Shown here piece by piece: positions 41,208 through 50,378 of a stretch of 64,000 bases of DNA. The position numbers were made by a program, and so were the translations under genes. Numbering within the stretch: the first letter of the stretch is position 1; every line of letters begins with the position of its first letter. This stretch comes from Micromonospora alfalfae (GTDB taxonomy: Bacteria > Actinomycetota > Actinomycetes > Mycobacteriales > Micromonosporaceae). Where the stretch lies: positions 62,001 to 126,000 of the forward strand of contig NZ_JAKKFH010000019.1 in NCBI RefSeq assembly GCF_022230925.1, read 5' to 3'. The notes under the pieces were generated by a model. That model did not search any database and was not told the DNA's origin. It saw only the letters and a list, made by a program, of their open reading frames with translations.

Positions 41208-42664
41208 CGGGCACCTCCGGTGTCCACCGTTTCGCGGGGCAGGCGGAGGGTGAACACCGCGCCGCCGTGGTGGCCGTTGCCCGCTACGAGACTCCCCCGT
41301 CGATCGCCGTCACGGTGCAGGCGCGCGTTCTCCCAGGAGATGGCGAGACCGAGGCCGCTGCCCTCGGAGCGGGTTCGCGCGGTGTCGGCCTTGTAGAGGC
41401 GGTCGAAGACGTGTGGCAACACCTCCGGATCCAGTCCGGGTCCCCGGTCGGCCACCTCGATGGTGACCCAGTCCTGGTCGGCGCTGAGCCGTACCGACAC
41501 CGGCTCGGCACCGTGCCGGAAGGCGTTGCCGACCAGGTTGGCGACGATGACGTCCAGTCGGCGGGGGTCGAGTCGAGCCACGATGCCGGGTGCCAACTCC
41601 GTTCGTACCCGGTCCAGCCAGCCGCGGATGCGCAGGGTCGCGGTCACCGCCGCGGCCACGTCCACGTCGTCCAGGGCGAGCCGCGCGGTGCCGGAGTCGA
41701 ACCTGCTGATCTCGATGAGGTCGTTGACCAGTTGGGTGAGGTTCTGCGTCTCCTGGCTGACCAGCCGGGCGGCCCGGCCCGCGTCCCCGGGCAGGTGTTC
41801 CGCCTCCTCGTCGAGCACGTCGGTGACCGCCGTCATCGCGGCCAGCGGAGTCCGGAGTTCGTGCGAGACGTCGGCCACGAAGCGGCGGGCGTCGGATTCC
41901 AGTCGCCGCAGCTCGCCTACCTGCCGCTCCAGCGTGCCCGCGGTGTCGTTGAAGGTCCGTGCCACATCCGCCAACTCGTCGGCGCCCCGGATCGTCAACC
42001 GGGTGCTCAGGTCGCCCTCACCGAGGCGGCGCGCCGCCTGGCTGAGGTCGCGGACGGGCCGCAGGACTCCGCGGGCGGACAGCAGGGCCAGCAGGACGGC
42101 GAGGAGCAGGGACAACCCGCCGGTCAGCCATGCCCTGCTGGCGAGTTGGTCGATGCTCTGCTGCTCGGGCACGAGACTGCGCACCGAGTAGACCTCCACC
42201 CCGGACGGGCGGGACGTGCCGTCCGGGCTGTCCAGCGCCAACTGGGTACCGATGAGCAGCGCGGGTTCTCCGGCGAGCGAGACACGTTGCCAGGCGATGC
42301 GACCGTCACGGACCTCCTGCCGCAGCTCGGGGGTGAGCGGGTCGGCGAGTTTGGAGCCGCTCTGTGTCCGCATGTCCCGGTAGACGACCACCGCGAAGCT
42401 TTCCCGGTCGCTGAGGCGCTGGGCCAACAGTTCGAGGTCGTCCTGGGTCGGCGGAAGCTGGACGATCGGGTAGACCTTGGTGAGCTGGTCGGTCAGCGAC
42501 GTCACAGCGGCGTCCTGCGCCTGTTGGAGGATGACGGTCCGAGCCTGGAAGTAGCTGCCACTGGCCACCGCCACCGTCGTGGTCACGCCCAGCAGCGCGA
42601 AGGCCAGGACGAGTCGGACCCGCAGACCCGAGACCCACGCGCCGACCCGGCGCCACAGTGTCAC
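41204..42664 (-). CDS. sensor histidine kinase (CseC/VanS-like)
   Basis: Membrane sensor of 486 residues. GTG 42664 overlaps the regulator stop (GTGA); upstream starts would run into the regulator gene. TM1 is about residues 15-35 (VRLVLAFALLGVTTTVAVA), then an extracellular domain of about 130 residues, TM2 (GGLSLLLAVLLALL), HAMP (RPVRDLSQAARRLGEGDLST), HisKA with FVADVSHELRTPLAAM (phospho-His) and HATPase with NLVGNAFRHG, ADRGPGLD and GSGLGLAISWENARLH. The large sensor loop resembles cell-envelope-stress sensors more than the short-loop VanS of streptomycetes. Confidence 0.93.
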   Translation of the reverse strand: MTLWRRVGAWVSGLRVRLVLAFALLGVTTTVAVASGSYFQARTVILQQAQDAAVTSLTDQLTKVYPIVQLPPTQDDLELLAQRLSDRESFAVVVYRDMRTQSGSKLADPLTPELRQEVRDGRIAWQRVSLAGEPALLIGTQLALDSPDGTSRPSGVEVYSVRSLVPEQQSIDQLASRAWLTGGLSLLLAVLLALLSARGVLRPVRDLSQAARRLGEGDLSTRLTIRGADELADVARTFNDTAGTLERQVGELRRLESDARRFVADVSHELRTPLAAMTAVTDVLDEEAEHLPGDAGRAARLVSQETQNLTQLVNDLIEISRFDSGTARLALDDVDVAAAVTATLRIRGWLDRVRTELAPGIVARLDPRRLDVIVANLVGNAFRHGAEPVSVRLSADQDWVTIEVADRGPGLDPEVLPHVFDRLYKADTARTRSEGSGLGLAISWENARLHRDGDRRGSLVAGNGHHGGAVFTLRLPRETVDTGGAR

Positions 42665-43353
42665 AGCGGCCCGAACCGGTATCCGAAACCACGCACTGTC
42701 TGGATGTAGAGCGGTGCCGACGAATCGGCCTCGATCTTGGCGCGTACCCGCTGGACGCAGGCGTCCACGAGTCGCGAGTCGCCCAGATACCCGTGCTCCC
42801 ACACGGCCTCCAGCAGCTGCTGGCGGCTGAGCACCTGGCCCGGCGTGTGCGAGAGTTCGAGCAGCAGCCGCAGCTCCGTCGGGGCGAGGCTGACCGGCGT
42901 TCCGTCCTTGCTGACCACCAGCGCGGCCCGGTCGATGGTCAACGCACCGTGCTGTTCCAGGCCGGTCCGGTCGCCGCCTCGCCGCGAGTCGCCACCGGTC
43001 CGCCGCAGCACCGCGCGGATGCGCGCCTCCAGCACCCGGGCCTGCACGGGCTTGACCACGTAGTCGTCGGCGCCGGCCTCCAGGCCGGCCACCACGTCCA
43101 TGTCGTCGTTGCGGGCGGTGAGCATGATGATCGGCAGGTCGCCGAGCTGCCGGATCCGACGGCAGACCTCGAACCCGTCCATCCCGGGCAGCATGAGATC
43201 GAGGACCACGACATCGGACGGGGTCGTGCGCAGCCGTTCCAACCCCTGCTCACCGGTGCCCACGGCATGCACTGTGTGGCCCTGTCGGGTGAGCGCCAAC
43301 TGCAGTCCGTCGCGCACCGTCTGGTGGTCTTCGATCAACAGCACCTGGGACAT
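42661..43353 (-). CDS. OmpR-family response regulator
   Basis: DNA-binding regulator of 230 residues. The receiver has acidic pocket LLIEDHQTVRDG, phospho-acceptor Asp in VVVLDLMLPGMDG, switch Thr in IIMLTARNDD and Lys in YVVKPVQARVLEARI. The winged-helix domain ends with DACVQRVRAKIEADSS and IQTVRGFGYRFGPL. It is second in an operon PAP2 - regulator - kinase - lipoprotein, 16 bp after PAP2. Likely targets are the convergent wall-precursor genes or its own operon (inference). Confidence 0.95.
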   Translation of the reverse strand: MSQVLLIEDHQTVRDGLQLALTRQGHTVHAVGTGEQGLERLRTTPSDVVVLDLMLPGMDGFEVCRRIRQLGDLPIIMLTARNDDMDVVAGLEAGADDYVVKPVQARVLEARIRAVLRRTGGDSRRGGDRTGLEQHGALTIDRAALVVSKDGTPVSLAPTELRLLLELSHTPGQVLSRQQLLEAVWEHGYLGDSRLVDACVQRVRAKIEADSSAPLYIQTVRGFGYRFGPL

Positions 43354-43369
43354 GTCGTCAAGTATCCCA

Positions 43370-44353
43370 TCATGAGATGTTTCGGGTTCCCGTCGACGGC
43401 GGCGGCGCGGGGCTCCGCGCGGGAACCCGAACCGCGAACTCCGTCGAACGCACCAGGAACACGACAGCGCCCACCAGGAACATCGTCGACGCGGCGGCGG
43501 CCACGATGGCGATCAACAAGCCCCGCTGCACCGACGCGGCCAGACCGGGCACGACCACCAGCAGCGCCCAGACCAGCCCGACAAGCCCGACTCCCGCCTC
43601 GGCCAGCCTGCGCCAGAGGCTGCCGCCGTCCGAACCGCCGGTCGTGTCGCCGTCGCCGGACCAGGCCGCCAACGCGGCCGCGCCCAGGCAGAACACCGTC
43701 ACCCCCAGCAGTACGCCACCGAGCACGTCGCTGAACCGGTGCCAGCCCGCGATCATCGTGGCGGAGGCGATCACCGACACCCCCACAGCGCCCGGCGCCG
43801 CCAGCCAGCGCCGGGCCCACCCGGGCAGGACCAGCATGAACGCCAGCAGCAGTGCGGTCGCCGCAGCGACGTGACCGCTGGGGAAGCTGTTGTGGGTGGT
43901 GGAGCTCAGAACCTGCAGATCCGGGCGGGGCAGCTCCGATTTCACGGCGCCGGCCAGCAGCACCGCACAGACGACCATGCCCACACCCACGGCCCCCGCC
44001 ACCAGCCGCCGGCGCAGCACACCCACCAGCAGCACCACACCGAGCAGAGCCGCGATGAGGCTCGGGCTGCCGAAAGTGGCCAGCACCGTCTTGGCCGGGC
44101 CCACCAGCACGGTCTGCTGCTCGTACCCTCCGCCTCGCTCGGCGCGCGGCAGGAGCTCCCCGTCCAGCCACTGCCCGGGGTACGTCCGCACGAAGACGGC
44201 GGCGGTGAGGGTCAGGGCAACCAGAGCGCACAGCGCCGCCGCGAGCAGCCGCAGGCCCAGTGGAACCGCCGCGCGGGCGTGGGGCAGCGGTCGCGCCGGA
44301 CCGGGCGTCGATCGCCCTACGAGGTACAACGATCCGATGGACATGGCGACCAT
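43370..44353 (-). CDS. PAP2-family membrane phosphatase
   Basis: Integral membrane phosphatase of 327 residues, about eight TM helices. PAP2 motifs are KSELPRPD (motif 1), NSFPSGHVAAA (motif 2, catalytic His) and AGWHRFSDVLGG (motif 3, catalytic His and Asp). Such enzymes dephosphorylate undecaprenyl pyrophosphate or other lipid pyrophosphates at the membrane, which fits a cell-wall stress locus. The C-terminal third adds three helices not needed for catalysis. ATG 44353 is used; 44344 is an in-frame alternative. First gene of the two-component operon. Confidence 0.87.
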   Translation of the reverse strand: MVAMSIGSLYLVGRSTPGPARPLPHARAAVPLGLRLLAAALCALVALTLTAAVFVRTYPGQWLDGELLPRAERGGGYEQQTVLVGPAKTVLATFGSPSLIAALLGVVLLVGVLRRRLVAGAVGVGMVVCAVLLAGAVKSELPRPDLQVLSSTTHNSFPSGHVAAATALLLAFMLVLPGWARRWLAAPGAVGVSVIASATMIAGWHRFSDVLGGVLLGVTVFCLGAAALAAWSGDGDTTGGSDGGSLWRRLAEAGVGLVGLVWALLVVVPGLAASVQRGLLIAIVAAAASTMFLVGAVVFLVRSTEFAVRVPARSPAPPPSTGTRNIS

Positions 44354-44613
44354 GCTCGCTTCGCCAGGTCCGTACCCCGTCCTCGGATTGTCTTGGTTCT
44401 GTCACAACCACCCCCACCGCCTCCGGAAAGCGGATCGTCGGCGGTGGGACCGGGTGGACCTGGACGGCGCGATGGGATTCACATGCTTCCATGCAACTAT
44501 GTTTTACCCAGCCGAGATCAGCCACCACTAGGGTCAGGACGCCGATCGATGTTTCGGTCGGCGGTACGAAAAATCCATCCGGAGTGAGTTGGGGAACCGG
44601 AAGGTGTTGGCAC

Positions 44614-45120
44614 ATGCAGGAAATCCCAGTGGCCAGCCTGGTCATCGGCATCGCATCCTCGCCGGCCGAGCGGCGACATCTGGCCCGGCTGCTCGGCGGC
44701 AGTGACGCCTTCCTGATCGTCTCGACAGTCGACCAGGCACGAGAGTTCCTCGGGGTGGTCGAGGCGCCTACCGCCCCGGCTCCCCCGACCCGGGTGGCGC
44801 TCGCCGAGGTGGCGCCGAGCCCACAGCCACCGCCACCGGATCTGGCCGTCGACTCCGACCGCCGGGTGCTGCGCTGGCGCGACCAGGAGATCGACCTGAC
44901 CCGACTGGAGCACGACGTCCTGCTCTGCCTGGTGCACGCGCCCGGTCAGGTCTGGACCTACGAGCGCCTGCACCTCGAGGTCTGGGGCAACCGGCACCTC
45001 GGCCGGGGCTCCGACATGCACTCGGTGATCCGCCGGGTGCGCGGCAAGCTCGCCAGTCTCAACGCCGCGGCGACGATCCACTCGGTACGCGGCGTCGGCT
45101 TCCGGCTCGCTCCCGTCTGA
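44614..45120 (+). CDS. small winged-helix regulator with degenerate receiver-like N-domain (paralog A)
   Basis: Protein of 168 residues. ATG 44614 follows AAGGTG; longer in-frame readings start inside the PAP2 gene region and look non-coding. The N-terminal 45 residues (SLVIGIASSPAERRHLARLL, FLIVSTVDQAREFL) look like the first half of a receiver fold but have no phospho-acceptor Asp. A Pro-rich linker follows. Residues 80-168 are an OmpR/PhoB winged helix (EIDLTRLEHDVLLCLVHAPG, VWTYERLHLEVWG, IHSVRGVGFRLAPV). It is closely similar to 49875-50378, and the two bracket the subtilase gene. Unphosphorylated, ligand-driven control is inferred. Confidence 0.85.
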   Translation: MQEIPVASLVIGIASSPAERRHLARLLGGSDAFLIVSTVDQAREFLGVVEAPTAPAPPTRVALAEVAPSPQPPPPDLAVDSDRRVLRWRDQEIDLTRLEHDVLLCLVHAPGQVWTYERLHLEVWGNRHLGRGSDMHSVIRRVRGKLASLNAAATIHSVRGVGFRLAPV

Positions 45121-45135
45121 ATCACCCCCGGGCGC

Positions 45136-45174
45136 GGTCCGGCCCGCCTGGTCGGGGACCAGGCGGGCCGGACC
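45136..45174. terminator. bidirectional terminator between winged-helix A and the subtilase
   Basis: Perfect 18-bp stem GGTCCGGCCCGCCTGGTC with a GGG loop, followed by TTAT, 15 bp after either convergent stop codon. Confidence 0.88.
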
Positions 45175-45189
45175 TTATCGGCTAGTGCG

Positions 45190-48100
45190 TCAGCACCTGA
45201 TGGGTGCCAAACCGAAGTTCTCCACGGTCGGAGTGGCGGTGTCGATCCGGGTCTGACGGGTCTGCGGCTTCCAGCCGTCCTTGGCCACGATCATGGTGAG
45301 CGGGTTGTTGCGGCGGTCCACCCAGTAGGCGTACCTGCCCTCGGCGTCGGTGGCGAAGGTGTACGAGGCCGCCCACGAGTCGACCTGTACGACAGCACCG
45401 GTGAGCGGCGCTGTCGCACCCTGGCAGCTGGTGCCGGTGACCGTACCCATGAGCTTGCCCCAGGTCTTCGGGGGGTTCGCGGTCATGGTCACCGCGACCG
45501 GCGCCACCGAGTACGGGGTGTTCTCGGAGATCGCGACGGCGCCGGAGTAGGTGCCCGGCTGGTCCACGTTCGCCGTCAGCCCGACGGTGACAGTGACCTT
45601 CGCGCCCGGTGCGAGGGTGACCGCCGACTTGTCGATGGTCATCCAGCTGACGTCGGCCGCCGACTCGGAGCAACCCTCGAAGCCTGGGAGCACCTCGCTG
45701 TCCGGAGCCGCGTTGAAGTTGCCGGACGAGCCGCCGATCTTGTAGAAGCCGCACGCCGCGCCGCCGCGGTACCGCGCGGTGTTCGAGTTGGGCAGGTTGG
45801 ACCACGACCCGGCGGCCGGGTCGAAGGCGAAGCCGGCGTTGCTGATGGCCCCACCCTGCGAGCCACCGACGACGAGGAGCTTGCCGCTGGCGACCGCGTA
45901 CGAGCTGGCCCAGTTGTCGGTCGGCGCGTCGGCGATGGCGGTCCAGGTGTTGGCACCCGGGTCGAAGGCGTAGCTGGACTTCTGCGCGGCGGACCCGTCA
46001 TTGCCGCCGGTGCAGTAGAGGACGCCGTCGATCCCGCCGCAGGAGGCGAAGGCCACCGACTTCGGGTAGTTGGCCAGCGTCTCCCACTTGTCACCGGTCG
46101 GGTCGTAGCGGACGACGCTGTTCGACATCGGCAGACAGGCCGCCGTCGTGCAGCCACCGACCGCGTACAGCTTGCCGTCGACGACTGCCTGACCGGCCGC
46201 GGCCCGCGGTGCTGGGTTGTCGGCCAGCTCGGTCCAGGTGTTGGCCCCCGGGTCGTACGACCAGGTGGCGGAGTCCGGGCCCGCGTCGCCCCAGCCGCCC
46301 GTGACAATGATCTTGCCGTTCACCACGCCGGCGGTCACTGCGTTACGCGCGCCGGGAAGGTCGGCGATCGCCGTCCAGGTCTGCGCGGCCGGGTCGTAGG
46401 CATAGTTCTTGGTGGTGGAGGCCTCACCGTCGCCGCCACCGAGCGAATACACCTTGCCGTCCAGGTTCACCACCCGGTTGTCCATGATCGTGGCCGGGTA
46501 GTTGGCGATGTCGGTCCACGGCGCCGCCTGCGGGCCGGTCGCCGCGGCAGCCGCCTTGGCCTCCTTGCCGGACGCCTTGGCGGCGAACGACGTCGGGACG
46601 GTGAGCCGCTGCTCCGGCGCTCCAGCGGACCCGAGCACCTGCTGCCGGGTGACAGTGGAACCGTCCGCCCGCAGGAGCTCGAACCCGTTGTCCCGCTCAC
46701 CGAACTTGACCTCCACCGGCGCGCCGCCGGTGTTGGTCACCGTGAACGACTTGCTGGTCTTGCCGTTGGGCATCTGGAGCGTCGCGCTCAGCTGCGTCGG
46801 CGTCACCGCCAGTCGACCGGCCGCGAGCTGGAAGTTCGCGGTGGTCGCCCAGTCGGCCTCGACGTCGACAGACTTGGTCTGGCTGACGTAGTTGCCGGCG
46901 GTCGCCGTGAACGGGTGCTCGCCGGTGAGCGACGAGTAGATCCAGTAGAAGCCGTCGGCCAGCCCCGGGTCGTCCGGGGTCGCCACTGTGACGGCCTTCT
47001 CGGCGGGCCGGTCCTTGCTGGTGACGGTCGCGCCGTTGACGTAACTGCCGTCGTTCTTGTCGCGGACGTTGCCGACGACCAGACCACCGTCGACCGGCAC
47101 GCAGGTGACCTGGCTGCCGATCAGGACGTTGTCGACCTCCCACCACCACTCGTACGAGGCGTCGTAGTAGCGGAAGCGGACCTGCACCTGCGCCTGGCCG
47201 GCGGCCTGCGGAATCGGAATCTCGGTCAGCTTCGGTCCCCGGACGTCGGTCTCCTGCCGGAGCACGTTGGTCCAGGTGGCACCGCCGTCGATGCTCAGGT
47301 CCACGTCGGCCGTGTCGTCGTTGAGCTGGTTGAAGTCCTGGTTGAACCGGATGACCGGGGCCGTGACGCTGGTCAGGTCGACCACCGGGCTGACCAGGGC
47401 GGTGTCCTGGCTGGTGCCCGCTCCGTAGGCGTCGCTGTCGACCATCGCGAAGTTGCCGGTGCCACCGGTCAGGTTGCCCCGGTCTCCGTCGTCGGTGAAC
47501 TTCCAGACCTGACCGCTGCCCGCGTTGTCCACGACGGTCCAGCCGGCCGGCGTGGTCGTGGCGTCGAAGGTCTCGTACTCACCGTCGGAGCCGGTCGTGT
47601 ATCCGGGCGCGGTGGTGCAGACGCTGCTGTCCACCGGCACGGCGACGTTGGCGGTGGCGTTGCCCGAGCCGACCACCACCTGCTTGGTGACTGTCTGGTA
47701 GCCCGGGTACTGCGGCTCGTACTTCAGGGTGTACGTCTGCCCGGCCGGCAGCTTGATGCTGTAGCGGCCGTTCGACGGGGTGGTGTAGTCGTAGACACCG
47801 GACACGCCAGTCACTGTCACCTTCGCGTACAACGGCCAGCCGTGGCCGGAGCCGTCGGTGACCGCTCCGGTGACGTTGACACTCGGCACCGCCGTGAGGG
47901 CGACGTTGAGCGTCGTGGTCGCGGCCTTCGCGACCGTTGCCGTTCTGGTGGTGCTGGCGTACCCGAACGCCGCGACGGCGACCTGGTAGTCGCCGATGGG
48001 GAGCTGGGTGGAGAACTTGCCGTCGGCACCGGTGGTCAGCTCACGCTCGGACGCGCCGGTGAGCGTCAGTGTCGCGCCGGCGACAGGGGCGCCGGAGGTC

Positions 48101-49614
48101 GCGTCGGTGACCGTGCCGGCCAGCGTGCCGATGTCGCCGGTCGGGGCGGCGTTGAGCAACGCGAGGGCGTCCAGTCGACCTTCGCCGTAGACGTTGTTGT
48201 CGGCGGCGGTGCCACCGCACTGGTCGTCGGCCTTGTCGATCGCGGTGCCGTTGAGCAGCGCGCGGGTGGCGTTGACGTCGCCGACCAGCGACGGCGCCGC
48301 CGAGTACAGCAGCGCTATCGCGCCCGCGAGGTGCGGTGCGGCCATCGAGGTGCCGCTGATGCTGCCGTAGGCGCTGCCGGGGATGCTCGACCGGACGTTC
48401 ACGCCCGGCGCGGAGATGTTGGGCTTGATCTCGCCGTTCTGACCGGCCCCGCGGGAGGAGAAGCCGGCGACGTTGTTGTTGACGTCGTACGCACCGGTCG
48501 AGTAGTTGCTGACGAGGCTGCCCGGCGAGCCACTGGTCTGACAGGCCGGCCCGCTGTTGCCGTTGGACCAGGTGCCGAAGATTCCGGACGCGGCCCAGGC
48601 GTCCGTCACGTCCTCCATGAACGGCTCGTTGGACGGGTCCTGGGTGCCCCACGAGTTGTTGATGATGTTCGGTCGCTTGCTCGCGTCCGCGTTCTGACCG
48701 TTGAGGTCGAGCGGTTCGAGCATCCACTGACCGGATTCGACAAGAGCGGCGTCACTGGGGCAGCAACCGTTCGCCGCGATCCACTTGACCCCGGGGGCGA
48801 CACCGATCTGGTTCGCGCCGTCGGAGCCGGCCATGGTGCCCATGGTGTGCGTACCGTGGCCATCACCGTCGCAGGGGGCGGTGGCGCAGGCCCCGGTAGC
48901 GTTGGCGGCGTTGAACCAGTTGTAGTTGTGGTCGAACGTCCCGTCGCCGTTGTTGCCCCGGTAGGAGTTCACCAGCGCCGGGTGGTTGAACTGCACCCCG
49001 GTGTCGATGTTCGCGATGGTGATGCCCTCGCCCTTGACTCCGTACTGGGACCAGACGTCGTCGGCGTTGATGTTGGCGATGCCCCACTCCAGGGCGTTCA
49101 CCGTCTTCTCGTCGGTGCCCTTGGTCGTCTCCGGCACCTTGTACGCGACCGGGGCGTAGAGGCCCTCGACCTCCGAGTGCCCGGCGAACTTCTGGGCCAT
49201 CGCCAGCGAACCGCTGTTCACCTTGATGGCGTTGGTGGCCCAGAAGGTCTGGTATCTGGTGCCCGAGCTGTCGAGGTCGGCCCGGATCTTGCCCTGGCTC
49301 GCGGCGGCGGTCTTGCGCAGCGCGTCCGCCACCGCCGTGCCACGCTTCGACCAGTCCTTGATGGCGCTGGCCTTGCTGAGGTCCGCCCGGTCCTTGAACC
49401 GGATCCAGAAGTCCCCTTCACTCTTGGCCTGGAGCTGCTTGGCGAGCTCCGGTCGGATCTTGTCCCCGGTCGGGGCGCCCGCCCCCATCGCACCGCCCGG
49501 CGCGGCCTGCGCGCCGGAGCTGACAGTGGCCAAGCATGTCGCGGCGAGGATCGTCGCCGCGCCGGCGCTCACCAGCGATCTGGCCGCGCGCCGCCATTGT
49601 GGACGTCTGAACAT
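45190..49614 (-). CDS. secreted S8 subtilase with carboxypeptidase-regulatory-like and Kelch domains
   Basis: Extracellular serine protease of 1474 residues. Signal peptide 1-38 (ending AQA); I9-like propeptide to about 165; S8 domain about 180-500 with Asp in IANIDTGVQFNHP, His in GDGHGTHTMGTMAG and Ser in ISGTSMAAPHLAGA. Then come CarboxypepD_reg-like beta domains (GTLAGTVTDATSGAPVAGAT, VNVTGAVTDGSGHGWP), a jelly-roll-like binding part, a BACON/ASPM-like Ig domain, about six Kelch repeats (about 1040-1300, units such as VNGKIIVTGGWG) and a final regulatory-like domain. The Kelch propeller and Ig domains probably bind substrate or wall. It is monocistronic and flanked by winged-helix paralogs that may control it. 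Confidence 0.92.
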   Translation of the reverse strand: MFRRPQWRRAARSLVSAGAATILAATCLATVSSGAQAAPGGAMGAGAPTGDKIRPELAKQLQAKSEGDFWIRFKDRADLSKASAIKDWSKRGTAVADALRKTAAASQGKIRADLDSSGTRYQTFWATNAIKVNSGSLAMAQKFAGHSEVEGLYAPVAYKVPETTKGTDEKTVNALEWGIANINADDVWSQYGVKGEGITIANIDTGVQFNHPALVNSYRGNNGDGTFDHNYNWFNAANATGACATAPCDGDGHGTHTMGTMAGSDGANQIGVAPGVKWIAANGCCPSDAALVESGQWMLEPLDLNGQNADASKRPNIINNSWGTQDPSNEPFMEDVTDAWAASGIFGTWSNGNSGPACQTSGSPGSLVSNYSTGAYDVNNNVAGFSSRGAGQNGEIKPNISAPGVNVRSSIPGSAYGSISGTSMAAPHLAGAIALLYSAAPSLVGDVNATRALLNGTAIDKADDQCGGTAADNNVYGEGRLDALALLNAAPTGDIGTLAGTVTDATSGAPVAGATLTLTGASERELTTGADGKFSTQLPIGDYQVAVAAFGYASTTRTATVAKAATTTLNVALTAVPSVNVTGAVTDGSGHGWPLYAKVTVTGVSGVYDYTTPSNGRYSIKLPAGQTYTLKYEPQYPGYQTVTKQVVVGSGNATANVAVPVDSSVCTTAPGYTTGSDGEYETFDATTTPAGWTVVDNAGSGQVWKFTDDGDRGNLTGGTGNFAMVDSDAYGAGTSQDTALVSPVVDLTSVTAPVIRFNQDFNQLNDDTADVDLSIDGGATWTNVLRQETDVRGPKLTEIPIPQAAGQAQVQVRFRYYDASYEWWWEVDNVLIGSQVTCVPVDGGLVVGNVRDKNDGSYVNGATVTSKDRPAEKAVTVATPDDPGLADGFYWIYSSLTGEHPFTATAGNYVSQTKSVDVEADWATTANFQLAAGRLAVTPTQLSATLQMPNGKTSKSFTVTNTGGAPVEVKFGERDNGFELLRADGSTVTRQQVLGSAGAPEQRLTVPTSFAAKASGKEAKAAAAATGPQAAPWTDIANYPATIMDNRVVNLDGKVYSLGGGDGEASTTKNYAYDPAAQTWTAIADLPGARNAVTAGVVNGKIIVTGGWGDAGPDSATWSYDPGANTWTELADNPAPRAAAGQAVVDGKLYAVGGCTTAACLPMSNSVVRYDPTGDKWETLANYPKSVAFASCGGIDGVLYCTGGNDGSAAQKSSYAFDPGANTWTAIADAPTDNWASSYAVASGKLLVVGGSQGGAISNAGFAFDPAAGSWSNLPNSNTARYRGGAACGFYKIGGSSGNFNAAPDSEVLPGFEGCSESAADVSWMTIDKSAVTLAPGAKVTVTVGLTANVDQPGTYSGAVAISENTPYSVAPVAVTMTANPPKTWGKLMGTVTGTSCQGATAPLTGAVVQVDSWAASYTFATDAEGRYAYWVDRRNNPLTMIVAKDGWKPQTRQTRIDTATPTVENFGLAPIRC

Positions 49615-49874
49615 CGGTGCTGCCTCCCTCAGAACGACCCAGGGTGTAGTGGGCCATGGTGGACCTCCCCATGCACCGCGCGGGTCACGCCGGTTGCCCG
49701 ACTGGACACTATGATCGAGAAGAACGGACGATCAAGAACTTGCCGTGAGCAACTTGTCGCTAAGAGTTGCCCTGGCTGGCGGCACGCTTGCCAATCATTG
49801 TCAGGACCGTGACGAGAGTTGGGCAGGGATGCCCATCGATCCCGGGTGGTGCGGTGGCCGAGGACGAGGCAACG
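49615..49874. promoter_or_regulatory. divergent intergenic region with AACTTG direct repeats
   Basis: Gene-free region between the subtilase and winged-helix paralog B. AACTTG occurs at 49737-49742 and 49751-49756 and GAGTTG at 49764-49769, spaced 13-14 bp. Winged-helix regulators of the OmpR type usually bind direct repeats, so this is a candidate site. GAGGACGAGG before 49875 is the ribosome site of paralog B. The subtilase start lacks a clear site. Confidence 0.35.
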
Positions 49875-50378
49875 GTGAACAGGAGTGAGCCGGCCGACGA
49901 GCCGTTCCCACTGCTGATCGCGGTGACCCCGTCGCCCGCCGAGCGCATCCGGCTCGCTGAGCTTCTCGACGGCATCGCGCCGCTGCTGCTGGTCGCCGAC
50001 CTCGACGAGCTGCGCCGGCTGATCGCCGCTCCTCAGCAGGTGGCCGCCCCGTCCGAACCGGCGCCGGTCGCCGCCCTGGTGATCGACTCTGCCCGCTCCA
50101 GCGCCCGCTGCGGGGAACGCGAGATCGACCTCACCCGCCTGGAACACGACCTGCTGACCTGCCTGATCACCGAGCCGGCCCGGGTCTGGAGCTACGCCGA
50201 GCTGCACCGCTCGGTCTGGGGTGACGAGGGGCGCGAACGCAAGGCGGACGTGCAGTCGCTGGTCAAGCGGCTGCGCCGCAAGCTGCACGACCTGGGCACC
50301 GGGGCCACCATCGATGTCGTGCGCGGGGTGGGGCTGCGGCTGACAGATCACCAGCAGGCGCGGGTCGAGCGGGCCTGA
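49875..50378 (+). CDS. small winged-helix regulator with degenerate receiver-like N-domain (paralog B)
   Basis: Protein of 167 residues, nearly the same length and layout as 44614-45120. GTG 49875 is chosen for its GAGGACGAGG site; GTG 49854 is possible. The N-domain (FPLLIAVTPSPAERIRLAEL, LLLVADLDELRRLI) matches paralog A's SPAER-LA-LL pattern and also lacks a phospho-acceptor. The winged helix shares EIDLTRLEHDLLTCLI, VWSYAELHRSVWG and IDVVRGVGLRLT. It is transcribed divergently from the subtilase and has no cognate kinase nearby. A duplication around the protease gene is the simplest origin. Confidence 0.85.
   Translation: MNRSEPADEPFPLLIAVTPSPAERIRLAELLDGIAPLLLVADLDELRRLIAAPQQVAAPSEPAPVAALVIDSARSSARCGEREIDLTRLEHDLLTCLITEPARVWSYAELHRSVWGDEGRERKADVQSLVKRLRRKLHDLGTGATIDVVRGVGLRLTDHQQARVERA

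Noticed and set aside
41204..42802. A 532-residue reading of the histidine kinase
   Set aside because: The extra N-terminus would overlap the response-regulator gene by 140 bp. GTG 42664 gives the typical 4-bp overlap and starts just before TM1.
37360..44353. A vanHAX- or vanB-type glycopeptide resistance cluster
   Set aside because: There is no D-lactate dehydrogenase and no VanX or VanY in the window, and the ligase omega-loop is not of the D-lactate type. Only a VanT-like (D-serine) link is considered.
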